Below are positions 1 to 9,190 of a stretch of 64,000 nt of DNA, one piece after another. Source of the DNA: Caenimonas soli (GTDB lineage: Bacteria > Pseudomonadota > Gammaproteobacteria > Burkholderiales > Burkholderiaceae_C); NCBI RefSeq assembly GCF_013155545.1, contig NZ_JABJVV010000024.1:1-64000 (forward strand), read 5' to 3'. The notes under the pieces were generated by a model. The model made no database searches. It had not been told where the DNA came from and was given only the letters and a program-made list of their open reading frames with translations. The stretch's first letter is position 1. Each line of letters opens with the position of its first letter. Made by a program: the position numbers and the translations under genes.

Positions 1-380
1 GCAACCAGACCGGCCAGATGCTCGCCGCCCTGTGCGACCTGCCCCAAGCCACCTTCGCCTCCAAGGTGGAAATCGCCGACGGCAAGGCCCGTGTCACCCG
101 CGAAGTCGATGGCGGCCTGGAGACCGTCTCCATCAGCCTGCCGGCCATCATCACCACCGACCTGCGCCTGAACGAGCCGCGCTACGTGACCTTGCCCAAC
201 ATCATGAAGGCCAAGAAAAAGCAGCTGGAGATCTTCAAGCCGGCCGACCTGGGCGTGGAAATCAAGAACCACCTGAAGACCCTGAAAGTGATGGAGCCGG
301 CCAAGCGCTCGGCCGGTATCAAGGTGCCTGATGTCGTGACCCTCGTCGCCAAACTGAAGAACGAGGCCAAGGTCATTTAA
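1..380 (+). CDS. etfB: Electron transfer flavoprotein subunit beta, 3' part only
   Basis: This is the C-terminal part of EtfB, the AMP-binding subunit of the soluble flavoprotein that takes electrons from acyl-CoA dehydrogenases and passes them to ETF:quinone oxidoreductase. The reading frame is open from base 3, so the gene starts outside the window. The first visible residues, NQTGQM, are the conserved EtfB segment, followed by [20 protein letters not shown] and the lysine-rich KAKKK stretch typical of the family. About 125 residues are visible, half of a normal 250-residue EtfB. The etfA gene follows 100 bases downstream, with a REP-like hairpin pair between them. Identity is confident. 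Confidence 0.95.
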   Translation, partial: NQTGQMLAALCDLPQATFASKVEIADGKARVTREVDGGLETVSISLPAIITTDLRLNEPRYVTLPNIMKAKKKQLEIFKPADLGVEIKNHLKTLKVMEPAKRSAGIKVPDVVTLVAKLKNEAKVI

Positions 381-389
381 CGAACGGCT

Positions 390-459
390 GTCATTGCGGG
401 CTTGACCCGCAATCCATGTTGGCGCGCCCCGATGGATGCCGGATCAAGTCCGGCATGAC
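390..459. repeat. Pair of inverted REP-like palindromic units (REPIN-like)
   Basis: Two 29-base units face each other between etfB and etfA. The first (390-418) has an 8-base stem, ATTGCGGG with CCCGCAAT, around a CTTGA loop, flanked by GTC and CCATG. The second (431-459) is the same design inverted, with stem ATGCCGGA and TCCGGCAT around TCAAG, the complement of the first loop. A third copy lies at 57426-57454. Conserved loop and flanks with compensated stems indicate a dispersed REP element. In this position it could stabilise etfB mRNA or attenuate transcription into etfA. An in-frame ATG at 436, inside the repeat, is not the etfA start. Confidence 0.8.
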
Positions 460-480
460 AACCAAATACGAAAGCCATCC

Positions 481-1413
481 ATGACATCTCTTGTTATTGC
501 CGAACACGACAACGCCACCATCAAGGGCGCGACCCTCAACACCGTCACCGCAGCCGCGCAATGTGGCGGCGACGTCCACGTCCTCATCGCCGGCCACAAC
601 GCCGGTGAAGCCGCCAAGGCAGCCGCACAGATCGCCGGCGTGAGCAAAGTGATCCACGCCGAAGGCGAGCACTTCGCCCATGGCCTGGCAGAGAACATGG
701 CCGCCCAGGTGCTGGCCATCGCCGCCAACTACAGCCACATCCTGTTCCCGGCCACCGCCAGTGGCAAGAACATCGCCCCGCGCGTGGCCGCCAAGCTGGA
801 CGTCGGGCAGATCTCCGACGTGACCAAGGTTGACAGCCCCGACACCTTCGAGCGGCCGATCTACGCCGGCAACGCGATCGCCATCGTGCAGAGCCTGGAC
901 GAGAAGAAGGTGATCACCGTGCGCACCACCGGCTTCGATCCGGCGGCGGCTACCGGCGGCTCAGCTCCCGTCGAAACCGTGACGGGCGTGGCCGACAGCG
1001 GCAAGAGCAAGTTCGAGGGCAACGAGATCGCCAAGACCGACCGGCCGGAACTGACTGCCGCCAAGATCATCGTCTCGGGCGGCCGGGCGCTGGGCTCGGC
1101 CGAGAAGTTCAACGAAGTGATGACGCCGCTGGCCGACAAGCTCGGGGCGGCGCTCGGCGCCAGCCGCGCCGCGGTGGACGCGGGCTACGCGCCCAACGAC
1201 TGGCAGGTCGGCCAGACCGGCAAGATCGTCGCCCCGCAGCTGTACATCGCCGCGGGCATCTCCGGCGCCATCCAGCACCTGGCCGGCATGAAGGACTCCA
1301 AGGTGATCGTGGCGATCAACAAGGATCCGGAAGCGCCGATCTTCTCGGTGGCCGACTACGGGCTGGAAGCGGATCTGTTCACGGCAGTTCCCGAACTGCA
1401 CTCTCACCTCTAA
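481..1413 (+). CDS. etfA: Electron transfer flavoprotein subunit alpha
   Basis: EtfA binds the redox-active FAD of the ETF heterodimer, which links acyl-CoA dehydrogenases to the respiratory chain. The 310 residues match the family length. The C-terminal FAD domain carries the hallmark [19 protein letters not shown] followed by [15 protein letters not shown], and the N-terminal domain starts SLVIAEHDN as is usual. The start is ATG 481, because the upstream in-frame ATG lies inside the REP-like repeat and would add residues foreign to the family. With two or more acyl-CoA dehydrogenases encoded at 20.8-23.2 kb, this EtfAB pair is a plausible acceptor for them. It may equally be the housekeeping ETF of the cell. 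Confidence 0.97.
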   Translation: MTSLVIAEHDNATIKGATLNTVTAAAQCGGDVHVLIAGHNAGEAAKAAAQIAGVSKVIHAEGEHFAHGLAENMAAQVLAIAANYSHILFPATASGKNIAPRVAAKLDVGQISDVTKVDSPDTFERPIYAGNAIAIVQSLDEKKVITVRTTGFDPAAATGGSAPVETVTGVADSGKSKFEGNEIAKTDRPELTAAKIIVSGGRALGSAEKFNEVMTPLADKLGAALGASRAAVDAGYAPNDWQVGQTGKIVAPQLYIAAGISGAIQHLAGMKDSKVIVAINKDPEAPIFSVADYGLEADLFTAVPELHSHL

Positions 1414-1431
1414 CCAAGTCCCGGAATCGCC

Positions 1432-2568
1432 ATGAAACGCAGCACCTTTCTCCGCGCAGCACCTCTGATCGTCTCCATGCTATCGGACCCCGCCCGCGCC
1501 GCCGAGACCGGTGTGACTGACAGCAGCGTCCTCCTCGGTCAAACGGTGGCCATGTCGGGGCCGCTTGGCGAGTTCGGCCGGGACATCGCCAGCGGCGCCA
1601 AAGCTTGTCTCGAGCGCATCAATGCGGCCGGCGGCATCCATGGACGCAAGCTGTCCCTGGTCACCCTCGACGACCAGTACAAGACGGACGTAGCCGTCCA
1701 GAACATTACCAGGCTGATCCAAGGCGAAAAAGTGTTTTCGCTGCTCAGTGTGATGGGCACGGCCATCTCATTGGAAGCGGTACGGCAAGCGGAAGCGGTG
1801 GGCGTGCCCCTGTTCGCGCCATGGACGGGCGTACAAGTAGTGCGCCAACCGCCACGGCGCCATGTCTTCAACGTCCGTGCCAGCTACAAGGACGAGATCC
1901 TGAAGATCGTGGCCCACCTGAAAACCATCGGAACGCGCAAGGTCGCAGTGGTGTTCTTCGAATCTTCGTTTTCAAACGAACTGCAGTCGATCCTGGACGA
2001 GATGGCACATTGGCCCGCCAAACCTGTTTCGATCAGCACGATCCGCCCAGACGGGCAGGATGTCGACCGAGTCGTCAACGCGACCGCCAAGGCGCAGCCC
2101 GAGGCCATCATCCTGCTCACCGCGGGCAAGACCACAGTGGATTTCATCAAAGCGTACAACGCGCCGTCCAAGGGCACTCAGTATTACGCGCTGTCGATCA
2201 TGGGAACGAACGCGAGCGTCCAGGCGCTGGGGCAAGACGGCGTGGGCGTCATCGTTTCTTCGGTCGTTCCTTTTCCGTGGGCATCGGGGGTGCCCATCGT
2301 CAAGGAATACCAGGATGCGATGCAAAAGATCGGCGTGGGCGAATTCTCGTTCACCAGTCTCGAGAGCTACATCAACACCCGAGTCCTGGTCGAAGCCATT
2401 CGCCGTGCCGGGAAGGATTTGACGCGAGCAAAGCTGGTCGCGGCGGCGGAATCGATGCGCCCCTTGCAGCTGGGCGGTTTTGAGGTCGGTTATGGGACTG
2501 CGAACCGAAGCGGCTCGCGCTATGTGGATCTGAATATCATCAGCTCCGGCGGCCGCTTCATGAAGTAG
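1432..2568 (+). CDS. LIV-type ABC transporter substrate-binding protein
   Basis: This is a periplasmic solute-binding protein of the LivK/amide-binding family (378 residues). A short N-terminal signal with a basic start ends near residue 23 (ARA before AETG). The mature part has the usual opening [20 protein letters not shown] and the segment [12 protein letters not shown]. It starts 18 bases after etfA and could share its transcript, but no permease or ATPase genes are adjacent. It would have to work with one of the LIV systems elsewhere in the window or genome. The ligand is unknown; related proteins bind amino acids, amides, aromatic acids and other carboxylates. Confidence 0.85.
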   Translation: MKRSTFLRAAPLIVSMLSDPARAAETGVTDSSVLLGQTVAMSGPLGEFGRDIASGAKACLERINAAGGIHGRKLSLVTLDDQYKTDVAVQNITRLIQGEKVFSLLSVMGTAISLEAVRQAEAVGVPLFAPWTGVQVVRQPPRRHVFNVRASYKDEILKIVAHLKTIGTRKVAVVFFESSFSNELQSILDEMAHWPAKPVSISTIRPDGQDVDRVVNATAKAQPEAIILLTAGKTTVDFIKAYNAPSKGTQYYALSIMGTNASVQALGQDGVGVIVSSVVPFPWASGVPIVKEYQDAMQKIGVGEFSFTSLESYINTRVLVEAIRRAGKDLTRAKLVAAAESMRPLQLGGFEVGYGTANRSGSRYVDLNIISSGGRFMK

Positions 2569-2576
2569 CCCGCCGC

Positions 2577-2606
2577 GAACCCAGGTGCATCGCCTGGGCT
2601 GGGTTC
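2577..2606. terminator. Hairpin between convergent genes, possible bidirectional terminator
   Basis: GAACCC at 2577-2582 can pair with GGGTTC at 2601-2606. Alternatively CCCAGG (2580-2585) pairs perfectly with CCTGGG (2593-2598). The hairpin sits exactly between the stop codons of the rightward binding-protein gene and the leftward thiolase gene. There is no T run on either side, so efficiency as an intrinsic terminator is uncertain. Confidence 0.45.
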
Positions 2607-3774
2607 AGGCGGCCTCCAGCAAGCTCAGGTAGCTGGCGACGGCGGAGCCGCCCATGTTGAACACGGCGCCGAGGCGGGCGTCGTTCACCTGCATGCCGCC
2701 CGCCGTGCCGGACAGCTGCATCGCCGCCATCACGTGCTGCGACACGCCGGTGGCGCCGATCGGGTGGCCCTTCGACTTCAGTCCGCCCGACGGGTTGACC
2801 GGCAGCTTGCCGTCCTTGCGCGTGATGCCATCGAGAATGATGCGCGCGCCCTGCCCGTGCGGCGCCAGGCCCATGGCCTCGTACTCCAGCATCTCTGCGA
2901 TGGTGAAGCAATCGTGCGTTTCCACGAAGGAAAGATCGCCCAATTGCGCGCCAGCAGCGGCCAGCCCGCGTTGCCAGGCCATCGCCGCGCCCTCGAAACG
3001 GGTCGGGTCGCGCCGCGACATCGGCAGGAAGTCGTTGATATGGGTGCGCGAGCGCCAGCGGATCGCGGGCACCTTGGCGCCGGACAGCGGCTCGGCGGAA
3101 AGGACCAGCGCCGCCGCGCCATCGGACACCAGCGAGCAGTCCGACCGCTTCAGCGGCCCGGAGACGAAGGGATTCTTGTCGGAGGGGTTGCGGCAGAAGT
3201 CGAAGCCCAGGTCGCGCCGCATGTGCGCGTAGGGGTTGTGCATGCCGTTGCTGTGGTTCTTGGCCGCGATCGCCGCCAGCGCGTCCGACTGGTCGCCGAA
3301 GCGGCGGAAATACTCGGTGGCGATGCCGCCGAAGATGCCGGCGAAGCCTGCCGGGTCGGCGCCCTCTTCCTTCACGTACGAGCACTTGATCAGCGTGGCC
3401 GCCACTTCCGGTGTGGTGAGGCCGTTCATCTTCTCCATGCCGATCACCAGCGTGCGCTTCATGCGGCCGGCGGCCATGGCATCCATCGCTGCCCAGATCG
3501 CGGCTGAGCCGGTGGCACAGGCGTTTTCCATGCGCACGGATGGCGTATGGCGGAACTCGGGCATCGCGACGGCGGGCAGCGAAGCGGTGAAGTCTTGGCC
3601 GACGAAACCGGCATTGAAGTGGCCAACGAAGATGCCGTCGATGTCCTTGGGCTCCAGGCCCGCGCTGTCCAGGGCGGGTTGCACCGCGTCGCGGATCAGC
3701 TGCTCCAGTTCGATGTTGTCGAGCTTGCCGAAGGGCGTGTGGCCCCAGCCGACGATATGCGCGTTGTGAGTCAT
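2605..3774 (-). CDS. Thiolase family acyltransferase (SCP2/lipid-transfer type)
   Basis: This is a 389-residue thiolase that would cleave a 3-oxoacyl-CoA with CoA. The nucleophilic cysteine is in ENACATGSAA (Cys86) and the C-terminal catalytic block is GGLKSKGHPIGATG. The sequence is closer to the SCP2/lipid-transfer thiolases than to FadA. It is the last gene of a leftward unit (hydrolase, acyl-CoA ligase, MFS, thiolase) read from the promoter at 7824-7779. The context suggests terminal chain cleavage of the acid activated by the neighbouring ligase. It ends at the hairpin at 2577-2606. Confidence 0.88.
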   Translation of the reverse strand: MTHNAHIVGWGHTPFGKLDNIELEQLIRDAVQPALDSAGLEPKDIDGIFVGHFNAGFVGQDFTASLPAVAMPEFRHTPSVRMENACATGSAAIWAAMDAMAAGRMKRTLVIGMEKMNGLTTPEVAATLIKCSYVKEEGADPAGFAGIFGGIATEYFRRFGDQSDALAAIAAKNHSNGMHNPYAHMRRDLGFDFCRNPSDKNPFVSGPLKRSDCSLVSDGAAALVLSAEPLSGAKVPAIRWRSRTHINDFLPMSRRDPTRFEGAAMAWQRGLAAAGAQLGDLSFVETHDCFTIAEMLEYEAMGLAPHGQGARIILDGITRKDGKLPVNPSGGLKSKGHPIGATGVSQHVMAAMQLSGTAGGMQVNDARLGAVFNMGGSAVASYLSLLEAA

Positions 3775-3816
3775 GGCGTGTTCTCCTGGAACGTGGACGG
3801 ATGAAGGGGCCGCTGG

Positions 3817-5010
3817 TCAGAGGGCGGGCGGCTTGCCGTGCCGCTGCACCAGCGTCAGCGCAATGATCCCGGTGGCGGCCGATAGCAGGCCGATGGACAG
3901 CGCGAGCACGGCCGAACTGCCGGGCTTGAACATCAAGCCCAGCCAGGTGCCGGACAGGAAGGCCGCGGCCGCGAATGAAAAGCCGCCGAGTGCCGACGCG
4001 GCGCCGGCATTGAGCGGAAACGCCGAGGCCTGGCCGACATGGCCGCAGGGCTGGTGCACGCCGTAGGCCAGCAGCATCAGCCACAAGGCGGCCGTCAGCG
4101 TCACCGGGGTGTGGGCGTTGGCCAGTTGCGGCACGATAAAGATGACGGCGGCCGCCAGCGCCATCCAGGCCGCCCGCCGGACCGAGCCGGTGATGCCCAA
4201 CCGGGCGATCCAGCGCCGGCACAGGAAGGTGCCCGCCAGGTAGGCCACTGAGGCACCGCCTATCACCAGGCCGAAGTTGATCCGGGCAACGCCGTAGGTC
4301 TCGATGAACAGGTAGGCCGAGCTGGAGAAGAAGCCGAAGATGGCCGCGTAACCGGTGCAGTTGAGCGCTGTCCAGGAGAGAAAGGACGGGTTGCGTGCTA
4401 TGCGGCCGTAGGTGCGGAACAGCTGCCTGAGATTGAGCGCGTCGGGTTGCCGCATGGCCACCGTTTCCGGGATCCGCAGCACGACCAGCGTCAGTGTCGC
4501 CAGGGCAAACAGCGTCATGGCCAACAGGGTGGCGCGCCAGCCCAGGTACTGCGTGATAAAGGCGCCGATCACCGGGATGGCCATGGTCGCCGGCGCCAGC
4601 AGCGACATCGCCTGAGCCATCACGTGCGTACCCTGCTGCGGCTTGAACAGGTCGCGCACCAGGGCGCGAGCACACACCATGCAGGCCGCGTGCCCGATGC
4701 CCTGGACGGCGCGCGCTCCGATCAGCACTTCGATGGTGGGCGCTGCCGCGCCGATCAGCGCGCCGCCGCCGTAGGCGACCAGCCCGGCCAGCATCACTGG
4801 CCGCCGGCCGAAGCGATCGGCCGCGGGACCCCACAGCAGTTGGCTCAGCCCGAAGCTGAGCACCAGCACCGAGAGGGTGAGCTGCACTACGCTGACCGGC
4901 GCGCCGTACTCGTTGCGGATCGCCGGCAGCGCCGTCAGGTACAAGTCGGTGGCCAGGGGCTGCGCCAGCGTCAGCAGCGTCACCATGGTCACGACCAGCG
5001 CCGGCCCCAT
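3817..5010 (-). CDS. MFS transporter, Bcr/CflA-like
   Basis: This is a 12-helix major facilitator of 397 residues, taken from ATG 5010. Motif A between helices 2 and 3 is present (GPAADRFGRRP), and the N-terminal pattern with LATDLYLTALPAI resembles the Bcr/CflA drug-efflux subfamily. The frame stays open much further upstream, but that part overlaps the ligase gene in another frame and is not hydrophobic, so the internal ATG is chosen. A rare CTG overlapping the ligase stop at 5046 is the alternative start. The gene lies between an acyl-CoA ligase and a thiolase, so export or uptake of the pathway substrate or an intermediate is likely. Confidence 0.85.
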   Translation of the reverse strand: MGPALVVTMVTLLTLAQPLATDLYLTALPAIRNEYGAPVSVVQLTLSVLVLSFGLSQLLWGPAADRFGRRPVMLAGLVAYGGGALIGAAAPTIEVLIGARAVQGIGHAACMVCARALVRDLFKPQQGTHVMAQAMSLLAPATMAIPVIGAFITQYLGWRATLLAMTLFALATLTLVVLRIPETVAMRQPDALNLRQLFRTYGRIARNPSFLSWTALNCTGYAAIFGFFSSSAYLFIETYGVARINFGLVIGGASVAYLAGTFLCRRWIARLGITGSVRRAAWMALAAAVIFIVPQLANAHTPVTLTAALWLMLLAYGVHQPCGHVGQASAFPLNAGAASALGGFSFAAAAFLSGTWLGLMFKPGSSAVLALSIGLLSAATGIIALTLVQRHGKPPAL

Positions 5011-5045
5011 CGCCTGTGAGGTGCGCGATGCAGCGGCAGCGGCGG

Positions 5046-6566
5046 TCAGCGCCGGTCCTCCGCCCGGGCCAGGCGCTCCCGCAGTTCGCGCTTGAGCACC
5101 TTGCCATAGCTGTTCTTGGGCAGGCCGTCGATGAAGTGGTAGCGCTTGGGCCGCTTGAAGCGCGCGATGCGGTCCAGGCAGTGCGCGTCCAGCGCCTGCG
5201 CGGACACCGGCGCGCCGGGTACCGCGACAATGAAGGCCACCACCACCTCGCCCCATTCGGCATCGGTCTCGCCCACTACGCAGGCCTCGGCCACACCGGG
5301 GTGGGCCAGCAGCGTCTCCTCGACCTCGCGCGGATAGATGTTGGAGCCGCCGCTGATCACCACGTCCTTGCTGCGGTCGCGCAGCGTCAGGTATCCGCGC
5401 TCGTCGAACGAACCCATGTCGCCGGTGTACAGCCAGCCGCTGCGCAGCGCCTCGCCGGTGCCTGCGGCGTTGTTCCAGTAGCCGGACATCACCACGTCGC
5501 CGCGGCAAATGATCTCGCCGATTTCGCCCGCGGCCAGCGCCTGGCCATCGGGCCCGACCACGCGCACCTCGACGCCGGTACGCGGCAGGCCGACCGAACC
5601 GAGGATGGCGTCATCGTCCGTCGCATGATCCTCGCGGCGCAGCCAAGTGATGGTCATGGGCGATTCGCCCTGGCCGTAGATCTGCACGAAGACGTTGCCG
5701 AACACCGTCAGCGACTTCTTCAGTTCCTCCACATACATCGGGCCGCCGCCATAGACGATGGTGCGCAGCCCTCCCGGCTTGCGGCCCGCAGCCTGCGCGG
5801 CCAGGCGCAGGCGCTGCACCATGGTGGGTGCCAGGAACGCGCCGCAACGCGGATGACTTTCGCACAGATCCAGGAACTCAGGCGGCTCGAAGCCCTGCGA
5901 GGCCGGCACCACTTGCCGAGCGCCGCGCGCGACATAAGCCGGGATATAGAGGCCGGAGCCGTGCGACATCGGTGCCGCATGGATCTGGCTGCAATCTTCA
6001 TCGATGGATTCGACATCCGCCAGGTGCGCCAGCGTCATCGCCATCAGGTTGCGGTGCGAAAGCATCGCGCCCTTGCTGCGGCCGGTGGTACCGCTGGTAT
6101 AGAACAACCAGGCCAGCGCTTGCGGATCGGTGGACGGCAGCTCGGCGGGCTCGGCGCTGAAAAGCGATCGGTAGTTGTCCGACCCGATGATGACGATGCG
6201 TTCGCGAAACGGCGCGCGCAGTGCCTCGCGCAACCCCTCGGCCAGCTCTTGCGATGCGAACACCCATGCGGCATCCGCATCTTCGACGATCTGCGCCATC
6301 TCGCGCGGATGCAACTTGTAGTTGACCGGTACCACCGCCGCCTGCGCGGCCCAGGCGCCAAACATCAGCTCCAGGTACTCGGGGCAGTTCTCGGTGGCGA
6401 TCGCCACTCGGGCGCCGGTGCCGCCACGAGCACCCAGGGCGGCGGCCAGCGACAGCGCGCGGCCGCGCAATTGCGCCCAGGTTTGGACGCACTCATCGCC
6501 GAGGTAGACGGCGCCCGCATGGGGCCAGCGCCGGGCAGTGTGATCGAGCAGGCTGAAGAGGTTCAT
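5046..6566 (-). CDS. AMP-forming acyl-CoA synthetase (ANL superfamily)
   Basis: This 506-residue cytoplasmic enzyme would activate a carboxylic acid to its CoA thioester with ATP. The P-loop-like motif YTSGTTGRSKGAMLSHRN lies near residue 165. The adenylation core has YGQGESPMT and YTGDMGSFDERGYL, and the C-terminal domain has GGSNIYPREVEE and the catalytic lysine region PKNSYGKVLKRE. The length matches medium-chain or aryl-CoA ligases. It begins 22 bases after the hydrolase stop and is followed by the MFS gene, so the four genes look co-transcribed. The substrate cannot be named; an aromatic or alicyclic acid fits the P450 neighbourhood. Confidence 0.92.
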   Translation of the reverse strand: MNLFSLLDHTARRWPHAGAVYLGDECVQTWAQLRGRALSLAAALGARGGTGARVAIATENCPEYLELMFGAWAAQAAVVPVNYKLHPREMAQIVEDADAAWVFASQELAEGLREALRAPFRERIVIIGSDNYRSLFSAEPAELPSTDPQALAWLFYTSGTTGRSKGAMLSHRNLMAMTLAHLADVESIDEDCSQIHAAPMSHGSGLYIPAYVARGARQVVPASQGFEPPEFLDLCESHPRCGAFLAPTMVQRLRLAAQAAGRKPGGLRTIVYGGGPMYVEELKKSLTVFGNVFVQIYGQGESPMTITWLRREDHATDDDAILGSVGLPRTGVEVRVVGPDGQALAAGEIGEIICRGDVVMSGYWNNAAGTGEALRSGWLYTGDMGSFDERGYLTLRDRSKDVVISGGSNIYPREVEETLLAHPGVAEACVVGETDAEWGEVVVAFIVAVPGAPVSAQALDAHCLDRIARFKRPKRYHFIDGLPKNSYGKVLKRELRERLARAEDRR

Positions 6567-6588
6567 AGTGGCTGCGGGACTTCCTGCA

Positions 6589-7773
6589 TCAGGATTCCAG
6601 CAGCTTGCGCTCCCGGAGCCAGCCGCAAATCAATGCTGTTGCCTCGGCCAGCAGCTCGGGCTGGCCGGCGTAGTAGTGGGTCGCACCCTTGATGATGCGG
6701 AAGGTCTTGTCCGGCGACGCGGCGGCGGCAAACAGCATCTTCGGGTGAGTCTGCGGTGCGGCATCGTCGGCGCTGTTCTCGATCACCAACAGCGGCACAC
6801 GCATGCGCTTCGCACCCTCCAGCCCGTTGCCGCAGGAGTCGTCGAGCGACCATTGCGACAGCCACGAACGCAGAGTGCTGAAGCGCGCCAGCCCCACCGG
6901 GCCGGTGTTGACCGTTTCGGGGTTGCCCATGTAGCACCAGCCGGGTTTGCGGTCGTTGGGATCAAGCGTGGGGTCGAGAAAGCGCGGGTCGGCCAGCGTG
7001 CGGTGAACGATGAAGCCGCGCTCAATCTCGCCGGTGTTGCGGGCCTTGAGTTCAGCCAGCTTGTCCTTCGCCCAGGCGGTGATGCGGCGCATGCGCGCAA
7101 GCTGCGCGGCGCGGTAGCGAATGATGAACTCGGGCGAGTAAGGCGGCTGGTTCGGGTTGCGCGGATCGTAGATGTCCAGTTCCACGTCGCGATCGTCGGG
7201 GTTGAGTTCGTCGCGCACCGAGGGGTCTATCGCTTCTGCCAGCAGGTGCGCCCGCGACAGATGGGCGGCCTGGTAGATCACGGCGTCGGCGGGAATGAGC
7301 CCCGCATCTTTCAGGTTGACCGGGTCGCCCGCGGGCGTGTGGGTGATCGTGGGGTTCTCGGCTTGCGCCTGGTAGCTCACGGCGAGCGCGCCGCCGCCGC
7401 TCCAGCCCACCAGCACCACGTGCTTGTAGCCCCACACCCGCTTGGCGTGCTTGATGTAGGCGCCCAGATCCAGGAACACCTTCTCCATGATCAGCGCGGT
7501 GTCGTTGCGCTGGTAACGGCTGCCCGCGCACAGCACGTGCGCGCCCATGGCCGCCATGGCGCGCGGCACCGGCAGCAGCTGCAGCGTGGAAGCCGGGTGC
7601 ATGAACACCATCAGCGTATCCGAGGGCTTGCCTTCGGGGCGGAAGCGGATGCCCTCGAGGTTGATGGCGCCCTGGTTGCCGGCGAAGCCGTAAGTTTCGG
7701 TGAAGGCCGAACGCTCCTCGTACTGGATGTGCACCCACTCGGTGTGCAGGTTCGATGGGGTGGTAGAGGTCAT
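6589..7773 (-). CDS. Alpha/beta hydrolase
   Basis: This is a 394-residue alpha/beta-hydrolase. The nucleophile elbow is GWSGG with Ser125, after HVVLVGW, and an oxyanion-type segment MHPAS lies near residue 59. A late Asp (DDAAPQTHP) and His (GATHYYAG) complete a likely triad. It probably hydrolyses an ester, lactone or C-C bond. It is the first gene of the leftward ligase-MFS-thiolase unit. Its promoter (7824-7779) places the -10 element only five bases before ATG 7773 and no Shine-Dalgarno sequence is visible, so the mRNA is probably leaderless. It may release the acid that the adjacent ligase then activates. Confidence 0.85.
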   Translation of the reverse strand: MTSTTPSNLHTEWVHIQYEERSAFTETYGFAGNQGAINLEGIRFRPEGKPSDTLMVFMHPASTLQLLPVPRAMAAMGAHVLCAGSRYQRNDTALIMEKVFLDLGAYIKHAKRVWGYKHVVLVGWSGGGALAVSYQAQAENPTITHTPAGDPVNLKDAGLIPADAVIYQAAHLSRAHLLAEAIDPSVRDELNPDDRDVELDIYDPRNPNQPPYSPEFIIRYRAAQLARMRRITAWAKDKLAELKARNTGEIERGFIVHRTLADPRFLDPTLDPNDRKPGWCYMGNPETVNTGPVGLARFSTLRSWLSQWSLDDSCGNGLEGAKRMRVPLLVIENSADDAAPQTHPKMLFAAAASPDKTFRIIKGATHYYAGQPELLAEATALICGWLRERKLLES

Positions 7774-7778
7774 GGTTC

Positions 7779-7824
7779 ACTGTAGCCGTGAACCTGCCCG
7801 GGCTCAGTCCCCCCGCGGCGGTAC
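7779..7824 (-). promoter_or_regulatory. Promoter P1 with palindromic operator (motif I)
   Basis: Read on the minus strand: GTACCG, six bases, then GGGGAC, which runs into the -35 element CTGAGC (7807-7802). After exactly 17 bases comes the -10 element TACAGT (7784-7779), then five bases and the ATG of the hydrolase gene. The left half-site is degenerate (GTACCG against GTCCCC). The architecture matches seven other promoters of the window. Confidence 0.7.
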
Positions 7825-7859
7825 AGGTCGAGCGAGCCCCTCAGCCCCTTGAGGTGCTT

Positions 7860-9062
7860 TCAGGCAGGTTCGACGCGCAGCGGCAAGCGGTCCAGGATGC
7901 GCAAGGTGTTGATCGGCCGGTACGCCGGCTCGCCGGCCACGGTGATGGAGCGCACGCGCCGTGCCAGCGCACCGATCAGGCATTCGGCCTCCAGCCGCGC
8001 GATCATCTGGCCGATGCACAGGTGCGCGCCATGGCCGAAAGCCAGCTGTCCCCCCGCCGGCCGCCGCAAGTCGAACACATGGGCATCGGGCCACTTGCGC
8101 GGGTCGCGGTTGGCTGCACCCATGAAGGCCGCGATCTTGGTGCCGGGCTCCAGCACCATGCCGCTGAGTTCGGCGCCCTCGCAGGTGGTTCGGAACATCA
8201 CCTGCACCGGCGACTCGAAGCGGATCGCCTCCTCGAAAGCGTTGCGCGCAAGCGCGGGGTCGGCGCGCAGCAGCTCCCACTGCCCCGGGTCGCGCGCCAG
8301 CGCCTGCAGCGCGGCGCCGATGCCGCTGATGGTGGTGTCCATGCCGCCACGCAGGAAGGAGCGGGTCAGGTTGGCGGCGAAGCCCTTCTGCAAGGCACCC
8401 GCATCCTCAGCCTGATAGATCAGTTCGCCAAAGCCGCCGGGCAGCATCGCATCGCGCTTCATGCTGTCCTCATACCACTGCATGTAGGGCTGAGCGCGCG
8501 CCACGGCCGCCTGCGTCAATTCGTTGTTGGGGCCTATCGCATTGAAGTTCATGTCGCCGATGGCCTGGGCGTTTTCGCGCGGAATGTTGATGCCTACCGC
8601 CGGCGGAAACACCGATAGTACGAAGGCCTCGGCGGCGTCGCGCATACCGTCGAACTCGCGTTGGTCGACCAGGGCATCGGCCATTGCTTCGGCACGTGCC
8701 GAGAAGCGCTCGCGCCACTGCCGCACCACGATGGGCGACAGGATTTTTTGTAAGGCCGCGCGCACTTCGGTGTGCTGCGGCGGGTCGGACTCCAGGATGA
8801 CGCTGGCCGGCCGCCAGTTGCCGGGTTGGCGGATGTCTGCCAAGCCGGCGCCGCCGGTGTTGGTGAAGCGCTGCCATTGCGACAGCACGGTCGCCGTCTC
8901 CGCATGACGGCCGGTGGCGTAAATGCCGTAGCGCGCCAGCCGTACCACCGGCCCGGCTTCGCGCAGAGCTTCGAAGAAGGGGTATGGGTCGATCAGCGTT
9001 TCGGCCGTGAAGGGGTCGGTGTCGAGCACGGGCGGCTCGGCCAGCAAGGCGGCGGCGGTCAT
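7860..9062 (-). CDS. Cytochrome P450, CYP199-like
   Basis: This soluble bacterial P450 (400 residues from ATG 9062) has the heme-binding loop FGHGAHLCIG with Cys349, the K-helix EAIR (Glu278, Arg281) and an I-helix GGMDTT (239-244). It resembles CYP199A enzymes in AFEEAIRFESPVQ, GAANRDPRKW and the ending NTLR-x-LDRLP. CYP199A enzymes hydroxylate or demethylate para-substituted aromatic acids. The frame stays open to 9170 but the extra residues are not P450-like. A paralogue is at 54958. A [2Fe-2S] ferredoxin gene starts 129 bases away in the opposite direction and is a natural redox partner; no reductase is nearby. The substrate is inference only. Confidence 0.92.
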   Translation of the reverse strand: MTAAALLAEPPVLDTDPFTAETLIDPYPFFEALREAGPVVRLARYGIYATGRHAETATVLSQWQRFTNTGGAGLADIRQPGNWRPASVILESDPPQHTEVRAALQKILSPIVVRQWRERFSARAEAMADALVDQREFDGMRDAAEAFVLSVFPPAVGINIPRENAQAIGDMNFNAIGPNNELTQAAVARAQPYMQWYEDSMKRDAMLPGGFGELIYQAEDAGALQKGFAANLTRSFLRGGMDTTISGIGAALQALARDPGQWELLRADPALARNAFEEAIRFESPVQVMFRTTCEGAELSGMVLEPGTKIAAFMGAANRDPRKWPDAHVFDLRRPAGGQLAFGHGAHLCIGQMIARLEAECLIGALARRVRSITVAGEPAYRPINTLRILDRLPLRVEPA

Positions 9063-9116
9063 GGCGTCTCCGGAAGGTGAATGCGGCCAGTGTGCCCGCG
9101 CTCGGCGGGATCGGCC

Positions 9117-9162
9117 GTCCCCTGACGAGGGGACTGACACCAGGGCCGAGCCGACCGACAGT
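9117..9162 (+). promoter_or_regulatory. Promoter P2 with palindromic operator (motif I)
   Basis: This is a perfect GTCCCC-N6-GGGGAC palindrome (9117-9134). It overlaps the -35 element CTGACA (9134-9139), and GACAGT lies 17 bases further on as the -10. It drives the ferredoxin-SDR-MFS operon. Because the palindrome is symmetric and lies between divergent genes, it may also serve the leftward P450 gene, where a weak CACACT (9094-9089) lies at the equivalent distance. Confidence 0.8.
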
Positions 9163-9190
9163 GACGGCAAGAGAAGACCAAGGAGTCCCC

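Noticed and set aside
436-480. Upstream ATG that would extend EtfA by 15 residues
   Set aside because: It lies inside the REP-like repeat and the extra residues are absent from EtfA proteins; ATG 481 matches the family.
2558-5263. A 901-codon open frame on the minus strand, and similar giant frames at 18831-21026, 36996-39305 and 43329-45185
   Set aside because: They run antisense or out of frame to clear genes with recognisable motifs. Their translations are Arg/Ala/Gly/His-rich without domains, which is normal for very GC-rich DNA.
9063-9170. Longer N-terminus for the P450 at 7860
   Set aside because: The extra 36 residues are translated from the divergent promoter region containing the motif I palindrome and do not resemble P450 sequence.
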